DNA of 64,000 nt from Callipepla californica brunnescens (lineage: Eukaryota; Chordata; Aves; Galliformes; Odontophoridae), in contig JALIRH010000002.1 in the NCBI GenBank assembly GCA_023055505.1, positions 56,602,733-56,666,732 of the forward strand. Reading direction: 5' to 3'. Below, in pieces: positions 1 to 13,174 of the stretch (the first letter of the stretch is position 1; each line of letters starts with the position of its first letter). Made by a program: the position numbers and the translations under genes. The notes below the pieces were generated by a model. The model searched no databases, had not been told where the DNA came from, and saw nothing but the letters and a program-made list of their open reading frames with translations.

Positions 1-2556
1 CACTAAGTCCACAGTGCGTACATGAATGGATGTTAAGAGATTACAAAATCTCTTAATGGTGTGATGTCTGTGATGACATCTCATTTTGTGTTTTAAAATA
101 TTTGTCTATTATTTGCATATTGGAAAAGAATAGTGAAGAAATGAATCATAAAGTGAATGGCATAGCAAAACTTATAATCAGTGACCACAAGTCACTTGAA
201 GTCAGCATGTTTAGAAATTAGAGCACAATACCAAAATGTGCAATCAATCATGTGCCAGGTGTAGCTTTCCATTTGCCAAGTCACATTTCTAAATGCAGAT
301 ATCAAGTTGGTTTGGAATTTCATTGCTGCAGTCTTTCACCTTCTTCAAGTAAAGCAAAGCTTTGCCATTCCAGGGGTATAATAATTTTGACAAGCTCCCT
401 CCGATTGCTAATAAAAGGAAGAAGCAGAATGAATCAACTGAGCAAAGAGATACATTTACAAACACCTGCATTTTTTTTTTCTGAAGAAACATGCTTGGGA
501 ATTTCAGCAGTGCTGATTGCTCCTAAATATTTTAGCAGTGTGAAAAAAAAAAAGGTTATGTTTGGTCTGCCCCAAAAAAATCTGTAAGCAAAGGAATCTT
601 TGGTGCATAGAAGTTCAGCTGATAAGAAGCTTAAGGCAGATGCCTTGTGTTTCCTGCATCACAGGAAATCCCTGTGCCCCTGTGAGATGAGCCTGAAGTC
701 TGCGAGCAAGATGACCCAGCAGAATTGAGCAGCAGCACTGTCTTGCCTCGACCCCTCCCCTCTGGCTATGAGGACAGCAGGGAATAACTCCTGGAAGGGC
801 AACACTTCGATTCTTCCCACACTATCTGTCGGAGTAGGACTGGTGCATTAGAGACATATGAAGAGAGTACTCGAAACCCCAGCAGTGACTCAGAAACAAC
901 AATCTTCCAGTTGGCATGCAAGAGACAGTGTTTAAGAGTATTCCTCTCTCTCTTTCCTTTATTTATTTATTTATTTATTTTGTGTGTGTGTCTCACTGCA
1001 GTGGGAGGAGACCTGTGCTGGTACTGGCAGAAGCTCCCAAGAAAGAAGACAGCTGCTGGAAGGGAGAGAGCTCTCTGCTGTGCAAGACTTCTGTGTCTGT
1101 ACGCCACAAGCATTTGTGAAGAGGTTAGGAAGGACTGCAGATGCTGTGGGGGAAAAACACCTGAAGAAGTTAGAGCTCAGTAGAGGAACAGCACTTAGGA
1201 ATGATGGTAGAAGTCTGCAGTCTCATGGTGTAGCTACATTTTGAAAACAGCTGATGAGAAAACAGAAGTTTTCCAGGTCCATCTTTTGCAGTACACTGTG
1301 AATGCATCACTTCCCTCCTTCCAATTTCCCAAAATTGTTTAATAAAGGCAAGATTACCAGTGACACCAGTGCAAGTTCCAGCCATGGTCTTTCTCCACGC
1401 AGGAAAATGAAGGCTCGAAGGTGGAAAGTTTCCAAATCACTGCAGAACATCACTAGAAATCACCATTGCTGCATTTTTTCCTTCCTGCTGAGGCTTGTCA
1501 TTCTTAAAGCTATGGGGAGGGCTATTGCATAAGGCTGGCATTGTTCAGGCAGGAAAATTTCCCGAACATGATGGCTGCCACTGACACAATCTGTAGAAAG
1601 TCTTCACTTGAAATATGGCTCAGGGTATTCTCATGCAGCTCCCCTAGGCAGCCAGGTTGCTTTAATTAATCTTAGCACTCTTTAGTGTACAGTGAACCAA
1701 TAGGAATTGTCTAGTGCAGTGAGCGGTTCAAGGCTGTGCAATAAAAATAAGGGTTCTTTATCTTAGTCTGCAGTCTTTTTATGGAAAAAAAGTAGTGTTT
1801 AGACTATTCTGGAAAACTTCTATAATCTCTGAAGGGAGAGTAATGGCATACAGAGTTGAGCTATTTTTGGGACAAATACTCTGCCCACTTTCCAAAGATT
1901 TTAGAGTGGTTGAACTGGATGTTTTAGAAAGCTGCAAAGAACCCACTGGATAACTTAATATCGCTTTATTAAATGTATAACTGAATCATTAATGTATTGC
2001 TTAGATTTTTTTGAATATTCATGTTCCACAGCTCACATTTCCTCAGGGAATGATAACTAACTGCTTTGTCATTCCTGCTTTATCTACACTTCCACTGAGG
2101 AACTGAGCTATAATGGACAAACATCATCCAGCCCATTTTGCCACATGAGAATATTGGTTTTGAATGAGAAGCTACAACAACTACAGAAATCAAGCAGTGC
2201 CTCGCTTTAAAACACAAAGACCCCCAAAAGCAAATCCATGTAGGGCAACATGAGTGACCAGAGTTTTAAAAAACAATTATGTCTGGTAAATTAAAGAGGA
2301 AATGATTTTTTTCTGTTTTCCTCTCCTTACAGAAGAAACTTATTAAATCCTACATATTATAATAGCATGGTGTAATTGTTACTACCCTCCACTGGGAAAA
2401 GGATGAGAAAAAAATTGAGTTGTTTTGTAGAAAGTAATAAGGGAAAAGTTTTTAATGGGTTATTGAAACATTTGAACAGGATAGCTGTGGACTTTCTGGA
2501 ATCTGCTTGGGTACCCTTTATTCTTGTGTTCAGTGTCCTTCTGCCATTTATCACAA
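1..2556. other. Upstream flanking DNA, no gene seen
   Basis: AT-leaning sequence with one microsatellite (957-990). Frames of up to 111 codons lack domains, codon bias or splice context. In mammals PDCD6 lies upstream of AHRR, but no EF-hand coding sequence was recognised here. Confidence 0.6.
957..990. repeat. (TTTA)n/(TG)n microsatellite
   Basis: Six TTTA units run into five TG units. It is likely polymorphic. Confidence 0.95.
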
Positions 2557-3515
2557 TTGGTTGAGGTTGAAAGGGACTACTTGGGATCATCTAGACAGAA
2601 TCATAGAACCATGATCCAACCCCCTTGCTTCAAGCAGTCACCTAGAGCACATTGCTTTGGATCACTTCCATGTGGGTTTTGAATATCTCTGCAGAAGGAG
2701 ACTCCACAACTTCTCTGGGCAGCCTGTTCCAGTACTCAGTCACTCTCAAAATAAACAAGTGTTTTCTTGTATGCAGGTAAAACTTCCTGTGTATCAGTTT
2801 GAGCCTGTTGCCTCATCCTTTGCTAGGGACCTCAGAAAAACAGTCTGATCCTGTCAGGTTTAACAGGTCCAGCTCCTCCAGCCTTTCCTCAAAGGAGAGA
2901 TGCCCTAGCCCCCTAATCATCTTCGTAGCCTTTTGCTGGACTCTAGGAGCTCCCTTAGCTGTCTTTCTTGTACTGCTGAGCCCAGAACTGCATACAATAC
3001 TCTAGATGTTGTTTAACCAGAGCTGAGTAGAGGAGGAAGATCACCTTCCTAGAACTGCTGGCAACGCTCTTCATAATGTAGCCCAGGACACCATTGGTCT
3101 TCTTGGTCACAAGGGCACACTGCTGGTTCACACTCAAGCCTGCTGTCTCCCAGGTCCTTCTCTGTAGGGCTGCTTTTTAGTAGGTCAGCCCCCATCCTGT
3201 ACTGGTGCATGGGCTATTGCTTGCCAGATGCAGGACCCAGTCACATTCACTAGTGTGCCCACCTTTTTGCTAGACTTCTTCAGCTCCTGATATATTTGAA
3301 GAAGTCTTTCTTGTTGTCCTTCACACCCCTTGCCAGATGAATTCCAAATGGGCATTAGCCTTTCTTATCACATCCATGCATACTCTGACAACATTCCTAT
3401 ATTAGTCCCAAGTGTTCTGTTCCCCTTTCCATATTCTGTACACTTCTTTATTCTGTCTGAGTTTTCTTATCATCTCCTTGCTCATCCCCACAAGTGGCAA
3501 AATCAGACCTAAAGA
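2557..3515 (-). mobile_element. CR1 LINE fragment, minus strand
   Basis: About 960 bp match CR1 read on the minus strand: the 3'-end block (AGAATCATAGAACCATGATCC with TTGAAAGGGAC nearby), then the end of the reverse-transcriptase ORF in reverse (GGAGACTCCACAACTTCTC, AGCCCAGAACTGCATACAAT and similar). Stops and shifts show it is dead. The extra left segment beyond the octamer suggests a rearranged 3' end. Confidence 0.85.
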
Positions 3516-4304
3516 GAATAATCTCACTAGACCCTGCACCTTACCTGTACAGAGTTGATAAGCCCAGCCACAGCAAATAAAGTGATAAAGGATGGCTCTA
3601 AAACAAAACAGCTCTGATCACTTGTCTTCTAAAGAGCTGTGATTACTTTATTTCCACCACATTCTTCCTTACTCTGCTCCAAGCTTTCACTTCTTTAATC
3701 CTCCCCCTCCCTTGTCACCTAGAGAAGAAGAAAGATGGTGAATTTTTAGAACAGTAAGGACAATCTGTAGGCAAAAGTGATGCATATTATGGACCAGGAG
3801 TTCAAAATGTGGATGCACACTTCCATCAGCTACCAGGGAGGTTCAAATGTGAAACAAACCCGTCCCTTTGCTGACATTCACAGCTGAAAAAGAACAGCAT
3901 GACACACGATATAACACAATCATGAATTGCTCTTTTCAGATCTGTAAATATTCCTACTTCTCTTTCTTTATTTGATGCAGTACCTGTTGGGAGACTACTG
4001 GTAGCTGGGTACAAGAGGTGCCACTTTCTCCTTTCAATAGTTAAAATTCCTTAATGAGTTTCCTCTAGTCATGTTAAAATATACCTGTGCTTCTGAGCTT
4101 TCAGAGAGAAAAGGTCACTTTGAAACTGTACTTTATTAGTGGACTGTGGAAATTCATTTGCCATTCCAAGTGTTGGTCAGAAAATAAGAATCTCAAGTGT
4201 GACTGCTCAACTTCAGTTATTTGAGCCAAATTTGGGCTCAAATTTAACTGAATTTTGTAGGAGCATATTTCCCCCAGCAGTTGCACAGAATGACTTTAGA
4301 AGAC

Positions 4305-4322
4305 AAAAAAAAAAAAAAAAAA
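4305..4322. repeat. Poly(A) tract
   Basis: An uninterrupted A18 run. No gene-like sequence or target duplication flanks it, so it is not clearly a retrotransposed tail. Confidence 0.95.
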
Positions 4323-6109
4323 GACACTAGAAGATGCTAGAAAGAGAGATGAAAAACAGCACTATTTGCTATCCCTTGCTAACTGTATCTGTGCCCAAAA
4401 GTTACGAGAATCTGAATAACTTCAGCGGACTATGTTGGAATGGGTTGGGAAGAGCAAAATGGGATGCACTATATCATTCTGGCCATTAGTGAGAAATCTG
4501 TTTCTCTTGGTTTTGTTGCCTATGTGAGGAGCATAAGTCACTGTGACAGTACTGTAACCACTTTGCGTGATCTCCTAATACTAGCCTAAAAGCCTAAAAC
4601 AAAACCAGAGCCTGCATGTGTCTTTTTCTGTCCTTAAACCTTCAGGATGAACCTTTTCAGAGTGCAGGCAGTAGAACAACATAAGAAAAGTTCAGAAAGT
4701 TCCAAATGAACCATCTAGTTTGTGAAAAATTGCATTACTGCATGCTTCTCACCACTGGTATAAATCCATGACCGCAATATTAAAATCTGCATCACCAACC
4801 AGCTTTTTATATAAACCTTTTTGCCAGGCACTGATTAAGTGTAAAAGGAACTGGATTCAATTTCCAGACATGGATGCCAGAATGCTGCAGAGAGTTGCCT
4901 TGATCTCCCCATCCCAAAATCAGGAAAATTTATCTGCATATCTGGGCACTCAGAAAGACTCTCCATTTTCAAGAAGTGACACAAAACGAACTCCTGAGGA
5001 AAAACGGTGCAAGAAAATTTTAACTAGCAAAGTCTTGGTGAATAGTAGATGAGACTCTTACACTCCAGTGCTGCTGGCAAGTTCTAATGTAATTCTCCAA
5101 TAGCTATGAAAGACAGAAGGAGCTAGCTACAGTCTCTGTCTGATTGTGCTTCTAAGCAATCCAGGACTGAAGTCCACCTGCTGATCAGGGTGATTTTCTG
5201 CCTCTGAGGGAAATGCAGACCTACCCTGTCCCTGGGAGCAATTCCAGCGGGGTACTCAAGTTCTGGCTAGCCAGTTTGGAAAGGGCTCTGTTCTGCAAAT
5301 GCCTTTTACTTATCGTTGTTTCTGTGCTTCACAGGAGGAATGGGAGATGATGGGAGAAATGTGAAGGACAATACTACTCCCGAGCTAAAAGTGAGCAGAT
5401 GCTTGCATTCATGTTCTGGTGCATCTGAGCCAAGACTGTTTTGTTGCACCTGCATGCTCTAGAACTCAGCAGAGACACCCTGGCAAAGATAGCTGAAATT
5501 TTCTCATCATTGGCCATCATGCTCCAACTGATGCCTGCCTCTGTGGTTAAGTGAAGATGCAGAGTCCTATCTTGAGGTGGAAGCTGATACCCTTGGCAGT
5601 ACAGCCACTGTAGGAGTCGGGCAGGGCTGAAGATGCGACACCATCTGGCACGGAATAAAGATAAAGGATTTGAAAGTGGCCAACAACAGCATTGGAGGCA
5701 AACAGCACTTTTGGCAAGGCTCCTGTTGTGTCTCCCAGCTCTGAAATTGGACAGAGTTCTTGGCATGGTACGCTCATTCAGACCCACACATTTAGTTAGG
5801 CATGGGCAGCAGAAGAGAGGTTGATGACAGAAAACAAGTTCCAAAGAAACAAGATTGATGACTCCTCTGGAGAGAGTGCACCAGAGAGCTGAAGCCTGAA
5901 AAGACTGCAGAAATGGCACCCCTTCCTCTCGCTCACCACCAGCCAGCCTCCTTCCCTCGAGGACACTTGCTCTGTCAGCAGTGCTTCAGAGAAGACGGCA
6001 AAATAGTTCTGTGCCTGAGGTTGGTATGCTGAATTTAAGTTCCAAAAAAGTTGCAAGGATTCCCAAGGGGAAAGGCTTGATGTTCCTTCTTGCACTCAAG
6101 AGATGATTT

Positions 6110-6126
6110 CTTTTTTTTTTTTTTTT
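6110..6126. repeat. Poly(T) tract
   Basis: A run of about 16 T. Nothing beside it suggests a retro-insertion. Confidence 0.9.
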
Positions 6127-9100
6127 GGAATATCACAGTAGATTAACAAACTGATGAAAATGATTGTATGCAAGTTCTTCTTGCCCAGCCTGCTACATAT
6201 ATCATCTCAATTTAGTTTCTTTCTTGTTTGTCTATCTTTTTTTTTCCCCTGTAGTTAATTTTCTGCCTCTTATGAGCTTAAAGAAAGGACAGCGATCCAC
6301 CCTAGCTCAGACCAAGTACCTGGGAAAGCAAGGGACAAGGTGATCAGAGTTGGAGAAACAAATGCACCATCCAGTTCAGCTGAGTCATTGTATCAACCCT
6401 GAAGTTTCGTTGTTTTTAACATAAGAATCTAAAGATACTGAACAGGAGATCTTCGAAATGTAACACAGTTTAGTACCTTTTATCTAATGTGTCTATCAAG
6501 GAATTAAGGGAATTCCTTAATTAAACATACTAAATGTGCTTTGTGGTTAGCCATAAAATCTAGGAGTATTCAATGTCTAAAGCAAAAATCCATCTTACTC
6601 CCCTTCACTCCTGGAACCCAGTCACGTTGATTCCTGAAGGTGTGTCTACTTCCTGTTTTAGCTTTCTAATCTGGCTGTTTCTTCTCTTGCAGTGCTGTGT
6701 ACCTGGCCATCCTGACTGCATCCCAAGCCTCATCGCAGAAACATTTCAGAACAGAGCAGTACATTGCTAAGCATTTGCCTACAAAGTACATCTTAGGTTT
6801 TGATGACAATGGAAATTAATTCAGAAAAACATTGTGAATTTTCAGTATGTATCTTGGCAGAGCATTTTCTTTATAGTAAAGTTATCAAGCATCTCAAGTC
6901 TTTATAAATCACAGGGAAGACAACAAAAGCACGATGAAGCAATACTTTGGCTGTGTCTTCTCCATTGAGCTTTGTACTGAGAACTACAGCTTTGTGACTG
7001 TGCCTGAAATTTACTGTTCTGCTGAGTTTAAAAGAAGACCAAACTTCTCACTTATCTGTGAGAAAATGAGGGCTCTGTGACAAACACAGGAGCATTTCTC
7101 AAAGGTGTCTCTAAGGCAAGGAAAAGACAAAGTAGTACATAAGGAAATGAAAGGCCAGGAGTGAACTGAAAGTGCTAAAGTTGCCTGAGGACTTAGCAGA
7201 AGGGGCACCTGAAGTGGCTGAACGGGATGCAGCTGGTAAAAATGCCAGATGATAGAGAAGTGTGATGGCAGGTTGTAAAGGGGAACAGCCAAACTCTGTG
7301 AGGGCAGGCTCTGCCAAAATTTCTCCAAGCTTCCAAACTTCTTCCTTTATTGACAGAAAAATCAGAGGGCTGACAAACCTTATTTCTATTAGCACATCAG
7401 TGATTAAAGCACTACCACCTCCTAAGACTCACCTCCCTCAGTTCTTCCCTGGTTAGGGAAGCAAAGAGCCTTTAGGTCTCAAAGTTGGGTTGCTGGCATC
7501 CGGCAGCAACCCTGAGGAAGGCTGTGTGCCCACAGGAGCTTTGTCTTCCTTGTATTCAAGATATTATCTCATATTTTCCGATTTCCTTAATTTGAACTTT
7601 CACGGTTAATGCAGTGCGTAATATTTGGTTAACATCTAGCCTTTATATTTTAGATATGAGTTTACGTCCATGAAACACCTACAGCCAAACTATTTCCTGT
7701 GGGAGAGCAGAGGCAGTACTTCCTTCCCTCAATACTTCATGTCTCTCATGATAAAGGCAAGAAGCTGTTGTGTTGTGCAGAGCTCTCGTTCTCTGTACAA
7801 TTAACTGTACAAAGCTCATCTCTCCCCAAAAACCCCTACTAGGAACCTGGCAGGTTCAGACACTCAAACCAGACAGCAGATTAAAAGTTTACAGTACTCG
7901 ACATTATAAATTCAAATAAAATACAAAAAATTGACCAGAGCCTTTCTCCCATTCCTTGCCATGTGCACACATATAGTAGTCCACAATCAGCAAGTGCTTT
8001 TCTGCAAAGTTTAAAATTCATCAGGACATCCAGGACATGAAAAGATGAGTGCTACGCACCACACAGAGGAAAGCAGCAGGCAACCTTCAAAAAGGGAATA
8101 TAGTTCTCGTACTAACATAAGTCTGTGCTCGAGGTCAAAGACAGAAATGTTTGGGGCTCCTCTGTTGCTGTGCTCCTCAGGATGAAACATTTCTAATATT
8201 TCAGCTAGAAAGTGCTGTGCTCAAATAAACAATTACAAAAGCTCACAGGCTGTGCTACACTTCAGATTCTTCATCTACGTGTCAATAAAGTCTTTCCCTT
8301 TTCCATGCCATCTACAGCTGTAAACAGCAGTCCACATATTCATACCATGATATTTCCTCTGCACATAAATCATCAATAAAATAACAACTTTTCGGTTTGC
8401 ACAGCTTTTAATTCAGTTACAGATCTGTGTAAGAACCATGTTTTCTATTCACTGAAGTCAACTTTTATTACAAATAGGTGTTTACTATAACGTGTTTTTT
8501 AATGTACATACATACATTTTCCTTCGAGCTTAAAAACTGAAGTTTCGGGTTCCACGCACCTCAAATTTCCATAACTACAGAGTAAGAAAGTATGCCAGTG
8601 TCTTTTAAGTTAGACATCTGTTTAGAATGTTTTGTGGCTGCAGTAAGTCTTAAATCAATTTGGTTATAAAAACAAATATTTTTTACAGTTTTAAAAGAAT
8701 GGGGATGACTTACTGCTTGTTTTTAGCAGCTGACTTGTCTGAGAGAAGATGGACCATATGGAGCGAACTGACTTGAACATTCACTGACATGATGTAGTTA
8801 ATTATTGATTTTTAAAGACTTTAATGACCTGTAAGGGCTTTGCTCTGCCATTTCCCTGTTGCTTTAGCCCCCTCTGTTAATACTTACGGAAACCAACCCT
8901 GTTTAGTGGTCTGTGTGACTTCTAACAAGAAATGAGTGAGACAACAAATCACATGTGGGATCTTATAATGTGATGTTTAAAATATACATTTTAATATTTT
9001 CTTTCTGATCACTTAGGTTGGAAAAACACAGTTAGAATTTTGATTTCTAAATATCCTTTCTTCTTTTGTTTTTTTTCTTTTCTTTTTTTCCCCAGTCCTT

Positions 9101-11311
9101 CTCTAAGTATGATAAACACTCCTCCTTGCTTTTTGCCATAATTCACAAGTTCATATTTAACTCTAGATAAGAAAGGCCTGGGGAATTGCTAAAAACAGAA
9201 CCAAAACACACAGCAGTGTGCAAAAAGCATCACAGATAAAGCATCTTAGTATATGTGCTCACTCTTCCTGTGAGCTTTTTTTACAAAAGCGATGGAGTTT
9301 CAGCACTGAGGTTGCTGCCACTGCTGGGGTGCCATTGCCCAGTTGATGCATCTTGCTTTGCCTTTGCCCATCTGCAGAGGCAGTTCCTGGACTGGACTGC
9401 CATCCAGCAAGCCAGCAAGCAGCAGTCCCCACATGTGGGCTGCAGCAGTGCAGCAGCCTCAGTTCCTCTTTCCTTTTCTGCAGCATTCAGAAGCCTTCAA
9501 CAAAAACCACCAGTGCATCAGCCCTACCCACCTACAGCCCCGAAGAGGAGGAAAATGGAAGCAAAAGCTGCTCTCAGATGATGAAATTTCAGCTGTCGTG
9601 TCAGACAGTTGGATGAGGTTAACAGAAACAGTACACAACGAGCTATCTTATATCAATTAAGCATACTCTTAAAAAATTAGAAAAACTACCATCTCATCAT
9701 CAAGATGTTCCTCTGAGCTGTGATTTGATTTCTGCATTTCTTACGGACAGCTGATTAAATTGGAGACTAAATATGGAGTAAGGACTGCTTGCAGTGTAAC
9801 AAGAATGCTACCCAAATATCTTCCATTTTAGTTCTTCTTTTTTTCTTTTTAAGTAGAATATGATAGGTCTGAAATGCTCAGTTCAAAGAAAATAAGGTCA
9901 TTTGAAATTGCTTGATCTGTCAATCTGGAAACCTACTGTATTTCAATCACGCTGTACTTTAAGAGTTTATAAAAGCAGTATGGAAAGAATAAGGAACAAC
10001 CAGTGTGGCTTCGTGAGGAAATGCTTGTGTTTATGAGAATATTAAGAATGTCTGTCTCTTTTTTTCCAATAGTGTTTGTCATTTAAAGCATCAAGAAGAA
10101 AATTATATTGGCTTCCAGCTCCCTGCAAGTCTCCTGCCCAAGATCACCTCCCTTCCCGGTAGTCTAAAAATAATGGAAAATACTAAAAAATGAGCATAAG
10201 GATACTGTTCAGAAGCAAATTACATTTGAAAAGCAATAATGCTAGAGATAAAATGAATGCTCTGAGGGTGTAGGGGTTTGAAATAATGTGTCCATAAGAA
10301 AGCAGATTAAGACTAAGGTCTGTAATTATTTTCTAGAAGTGAAGTTGTGTTGTGTGAGAAATTGCTACCATATGGTCCTGAAAATGAAGGTGTGGAAAGG
10401 AATCTAAGCTCAGTACTCAGACCAACACTCTGAATGAATGTGATTGCATCTTTTACCAAGTTGAGGGAGTCTGAGGGAAAAGACTTTTCAAATTGTCCAC
10501 TTTTAATGCATCTGTGTGTGAACATAGGCAAAGATTTGCCAAGAAGATGCAGGAATTGAAAGCCACCCATCAGCACTCTGCAGCCTGTGGGTTCCTGTCC
10601 TCAGGATGGTGTTCAGCCCCCCAGCCTCTGCAGCAACCGCAGTTTCTTTGTCTCTATCTATACGTTCACATTTGTGCACATGAATTTACACACAGATAAT
10701 GGAATATCAGTATATCCTGATAAGCTTGGTGTCAGTCCAACAAAATGCTGAGATCCAGTCCTGCAAAGCATCTCAATGCATGCTGAAATTTAAATAACGA
10801 TGCCCATGGTTAAATGCTATGACAGCCCAGGCCCAGATCCCTGCTCATTCCCAGCAGGAGGGAGTGGAGGGGGGTCGGCAAGAAGGATGCTGACCCCCTG
10901 CCTCCACAGTGAGTGATGGAACTCACTGATCCATTTACAGCTTCATTTTAAAAATAGATGCTGGTCAAGTAAGCAATTAAAATTCAAGAAGAAAAGCAGA
11001 ACTATCTGGCAGTTGTTCAGTACGCTTAACTTGTATAAAAAAAGATCTGCACATAACTGGTATAAGCATAAACAGCCGAATTATGTAAAACAATTATTGC
11101 CTGGCAAATGTAATTACTTTTAACAAAATTTAAAAATCAGGGGGCAAAAGGAACATAGTAGGAGTATTCTTTCTGTATGCTGGGTTAACTTCAGACATAT
11201 CGATGCAGACAGGTGCAAAAGAATCTGATTTCCAGCTGGATGCATGTGAGCTCAGTGCCATTCCCAGTCCAATAAACTTTGTAAGGGATTTGGCAGAGTG
11301 GCCTGAACGCT

Positions 11312-11815
11312 ACAGAATCATTAAAGTGTAGAATATCCTCATCTGGAAGGGACCCACAGGTTTCACTGAGTCCAAATCCTGGTCCCACACAGCACCACCC
11401 AAATTCAAACCTTGTGTCTGAGAGCGGTGTCCAGACACTCCTTGAACTCCGGCCTCTGGGGTTGCACTCACTGCCCTGCGCATCCTGTTCCATGGCCACA
11501 ACCCGTCCCTAACCCCCAGCCACCCCTCCCCTGACAGCTCCATGCCGTTCCCTCGGGCCCTGTGGCTGTCACACAGAGCAGAGCTCAGCGCTGCCCCTCC
11601 GCTCCCTGTGAGAGCTGTGTCCACCATCAGGCCTCCCCTCAGCTCCTCTGCTCTGGGCTCAGCCAACCCAGGGACTTCAGCTGCTTCTCATACTCTTGCA
11701 CTCTAGACCCTTTGTCATCTTTGTAGCCATCCTGTGGATGCTCTCTGATAGTTTTATGTCCTTCTTAAACTGTGGCACCCAAAACTGTACTTGGTGAGGC
11801 ACTCCTCTACAGAGC
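11312..11815 (-). mobile_element. CR1 LINE fragment, minus strand
   Basis: It starts at ACAGAATCATTAAAGTGTAG, then TCTGGAAGGGACCCACAGG, the typical 3' end of a CR1 in reverse, and continues through GC-richer CR1 3' sequence to ACTGTGGCACCCAAAACTGT. It is 5'-truncated like nearly all avian CR1 copies. It lies about 1.2 kb upstream of the AHRR CpG island. Confidence 0.85.
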
Positions 11816-12275
11816 CGGTTTACAGCTGGTCAAAAAGCTACGGATATGTCTTCGTGTGCCTTCACGTGTCCACCAGCGTGCTGCCTTCCATCTCCACAGC
11901 TCTCCTCCACGTCCCCACGCAGACGAAGAGAAGCTGTGAACAATAGTTGTCACATGACAGCACCATCATTGCCCAGTGCCTTCTGGGCTCCACCTCCACC
12001 CCAATTCTCTGCTGGGTAAATCATTCAGCGTCCATGGCCTGGCAGCAGAAGCACCATTGTTCCATCTAGTGGAGTGCTATTCAGTGATGATGGCCTTTGA
12101 TTTCTCTTTCCAAACATAGGCCTCGTCTCTGCCAGATAGGATTTTGCTGGTAGAGTTATGCTGGCAAACCCTCCTCACATAAGTATGGGCTGCAGTCCCC
12201 AAAGATTTATGGCGGCCTGAATTGGTACAACTTCCATCAATTCTGTGAGTATAATAAGTGCAGACAACACAAAAG
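11816..12275. other. Spacer between CR1 and palindrome
   Basis: Nothing gene-like. Two bare GCGTG cores occur near 11,876 (plus) and 11,915 (minus) without the leading T of a full XRE. Confidence 0.6.
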
Positions 12276-12535
12276 CCTCTCAGAAAATGCCTGATATAAA
12301 ATAGATGCACTAATTTACTGTGAAGGTTACAATCATAAATAGCGTCCAGAAGAAAAGTAAATAATGGAATTCATAGTTTGGCACAGACGTGTTGCCAATG
12401 TGTCACATCCTGACGGATTGGGGATATGTCTGTGTCAAACTATGAATTCCGTTTTTGCTTTCTGAATGCCGTTTACAATTGCAACTGTCCATGTGGATTA
12501 TTGCATCTATTTTTATAGCCAAGGCTCTGTCTGGG
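12276..12535. repeat. 260-bp near-perfect fold-back palindrome
   Basis: Two arms of about 125-130 nt are inverted copies of each other around a 5-nt centre (CATCC, 12,406-12,410). The inner stem includes 12,366-12,388 against 12,428-12,450, matching at 22 of 23 positions. Outward, similarity continues with small gaps through an ATAGATGCA motif in the left arm (12,301-12,309) and its complement in the right arm, to about the outer ends. I do not recognise the family. It resembles a MITE-type or Eulor-like hairpin element, and its RNA would fold into a very long stem. It lies about 0.5-0.7 kb upstream of the AHRR CpG island. Confidence 0.85.
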
Positions 12536-13019
12536 AAGATGTAACAGAGCAATCAACAGCGCTGACTGGTTCTATTTTGCTGGAACAATAGTTTCCCTGC
12601 AAGCTGGGCTGCTCAACCTCCACACGCAGGACAGGAGGGTTGGGGTCTGGGCCCCCCCTTATCTTGAAGGACACGGGTAAAGGTGATCGGAGACACTGTA
12701 TGGGGAGACAGTTGGCACAGTGAGGTTCTCCTGCTAAACACAAGACTGCAGCCAAGCCAAAGCCTTAGCAGCGATGGCGAGACATGGGGCGTCATGGCCT
12801 GCACTGCTGGGGAAGCTGGGAGCCACGCAGCCGCATCCATGCGTTGCTGCCAGGGGCTCAGGTTCTCGGTTCTCTCCCTTCCCTCCTTCCTCACGCCTGG
12901 GTGCCGCACTGGCATGAGAGGCCAAGAAGTAAAAAGAAGCAAAGCATCTCACGGGCGAAACCCTGACTCGCAAAAGCGCGATCTGCTGCTTTCCTACTCA
13001 TGCCACCTGCATCTTTACA
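12536..13019. other. Proximal upstream region of AHRR island
   Basis: GC rises gradually towards the CpG island. Frames of 60-150 codons are open in several registers on both strands, typical of stop-poor GC-rich DNA. No TATA box or known exon was seen. A bare CACGC core (reverse of GCGTG) lies near 12,891. Confidence 0.55.
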
Positions 13020-13085
13020 AGGGGACTCCTCCAGCAGGCCCGCCCGACCACGTACACCTCAGCCAAGCGGGGCCTGCGCGACGGT

Positions 13086-13092
13086 CACGCTA
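13086..13092 (-). promoter_or_regulatory. XRE/AhRE motif (TAGCGTG) in promoter island
   Basis: On the minus strand this reads TAGCGTGAC, matching the AHR/ARNT consensus TNGCGTG followed by A. It lies about 460 bp upstream of the exon 1 donor. It is a plausible site for AHR induction and AHRR feedback. A motif match alone does not prove binding. Confidence 0.5.
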
Positions 13093-13174
13093 CGTGTGGG
13101 TGACCCGCGCAGGGCAGCGCCGATGACGGCGGTGTCGGCTCGCGGCGCCTGCCTCCTCAGCGCCGCACGGATGA

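Larger units (their letters stand above)
3516..11311. other. Upstream flanking DNA, no gene seen
   Basis: Almost 8 kb without a recognisable exon or RNA gene. The stretch 7,900-8,400 has several AATAAA hexamers (for example in TCAATAAAGTC near 8,281), which could belong to a 3' UTR of an unseen upstream gene, but AT-rich DNA gives these by chance. A 181-codon frame on the minus strand (5,374-5,919) has no identifiable product. Confidence 0.55.

Noticed and set aside
5374..5919. 181-codon open frame on the minus strand upstream of AHRR
   Set aside because: No recognisable domain, Cys-rich irregular composition, no splice or promoter context. One or so frames of this size is expected by chance in 64 kb.
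7900..8400. Possible 3' UTR of an upstream gene, from several AATAAA hexamers
   Set aside because: No coding exon before it and no clear single poly(A) site; AT-rich DNA yields such hexamers by chance.
1..13000. Expected PDCD6 coding exons upstream of AHRR (by mammalian gene order)
   Set aside because: No EF-hand loop or PDCD6-like sequence was recognised in any frame shown; the neighbour probably lies further upstream.
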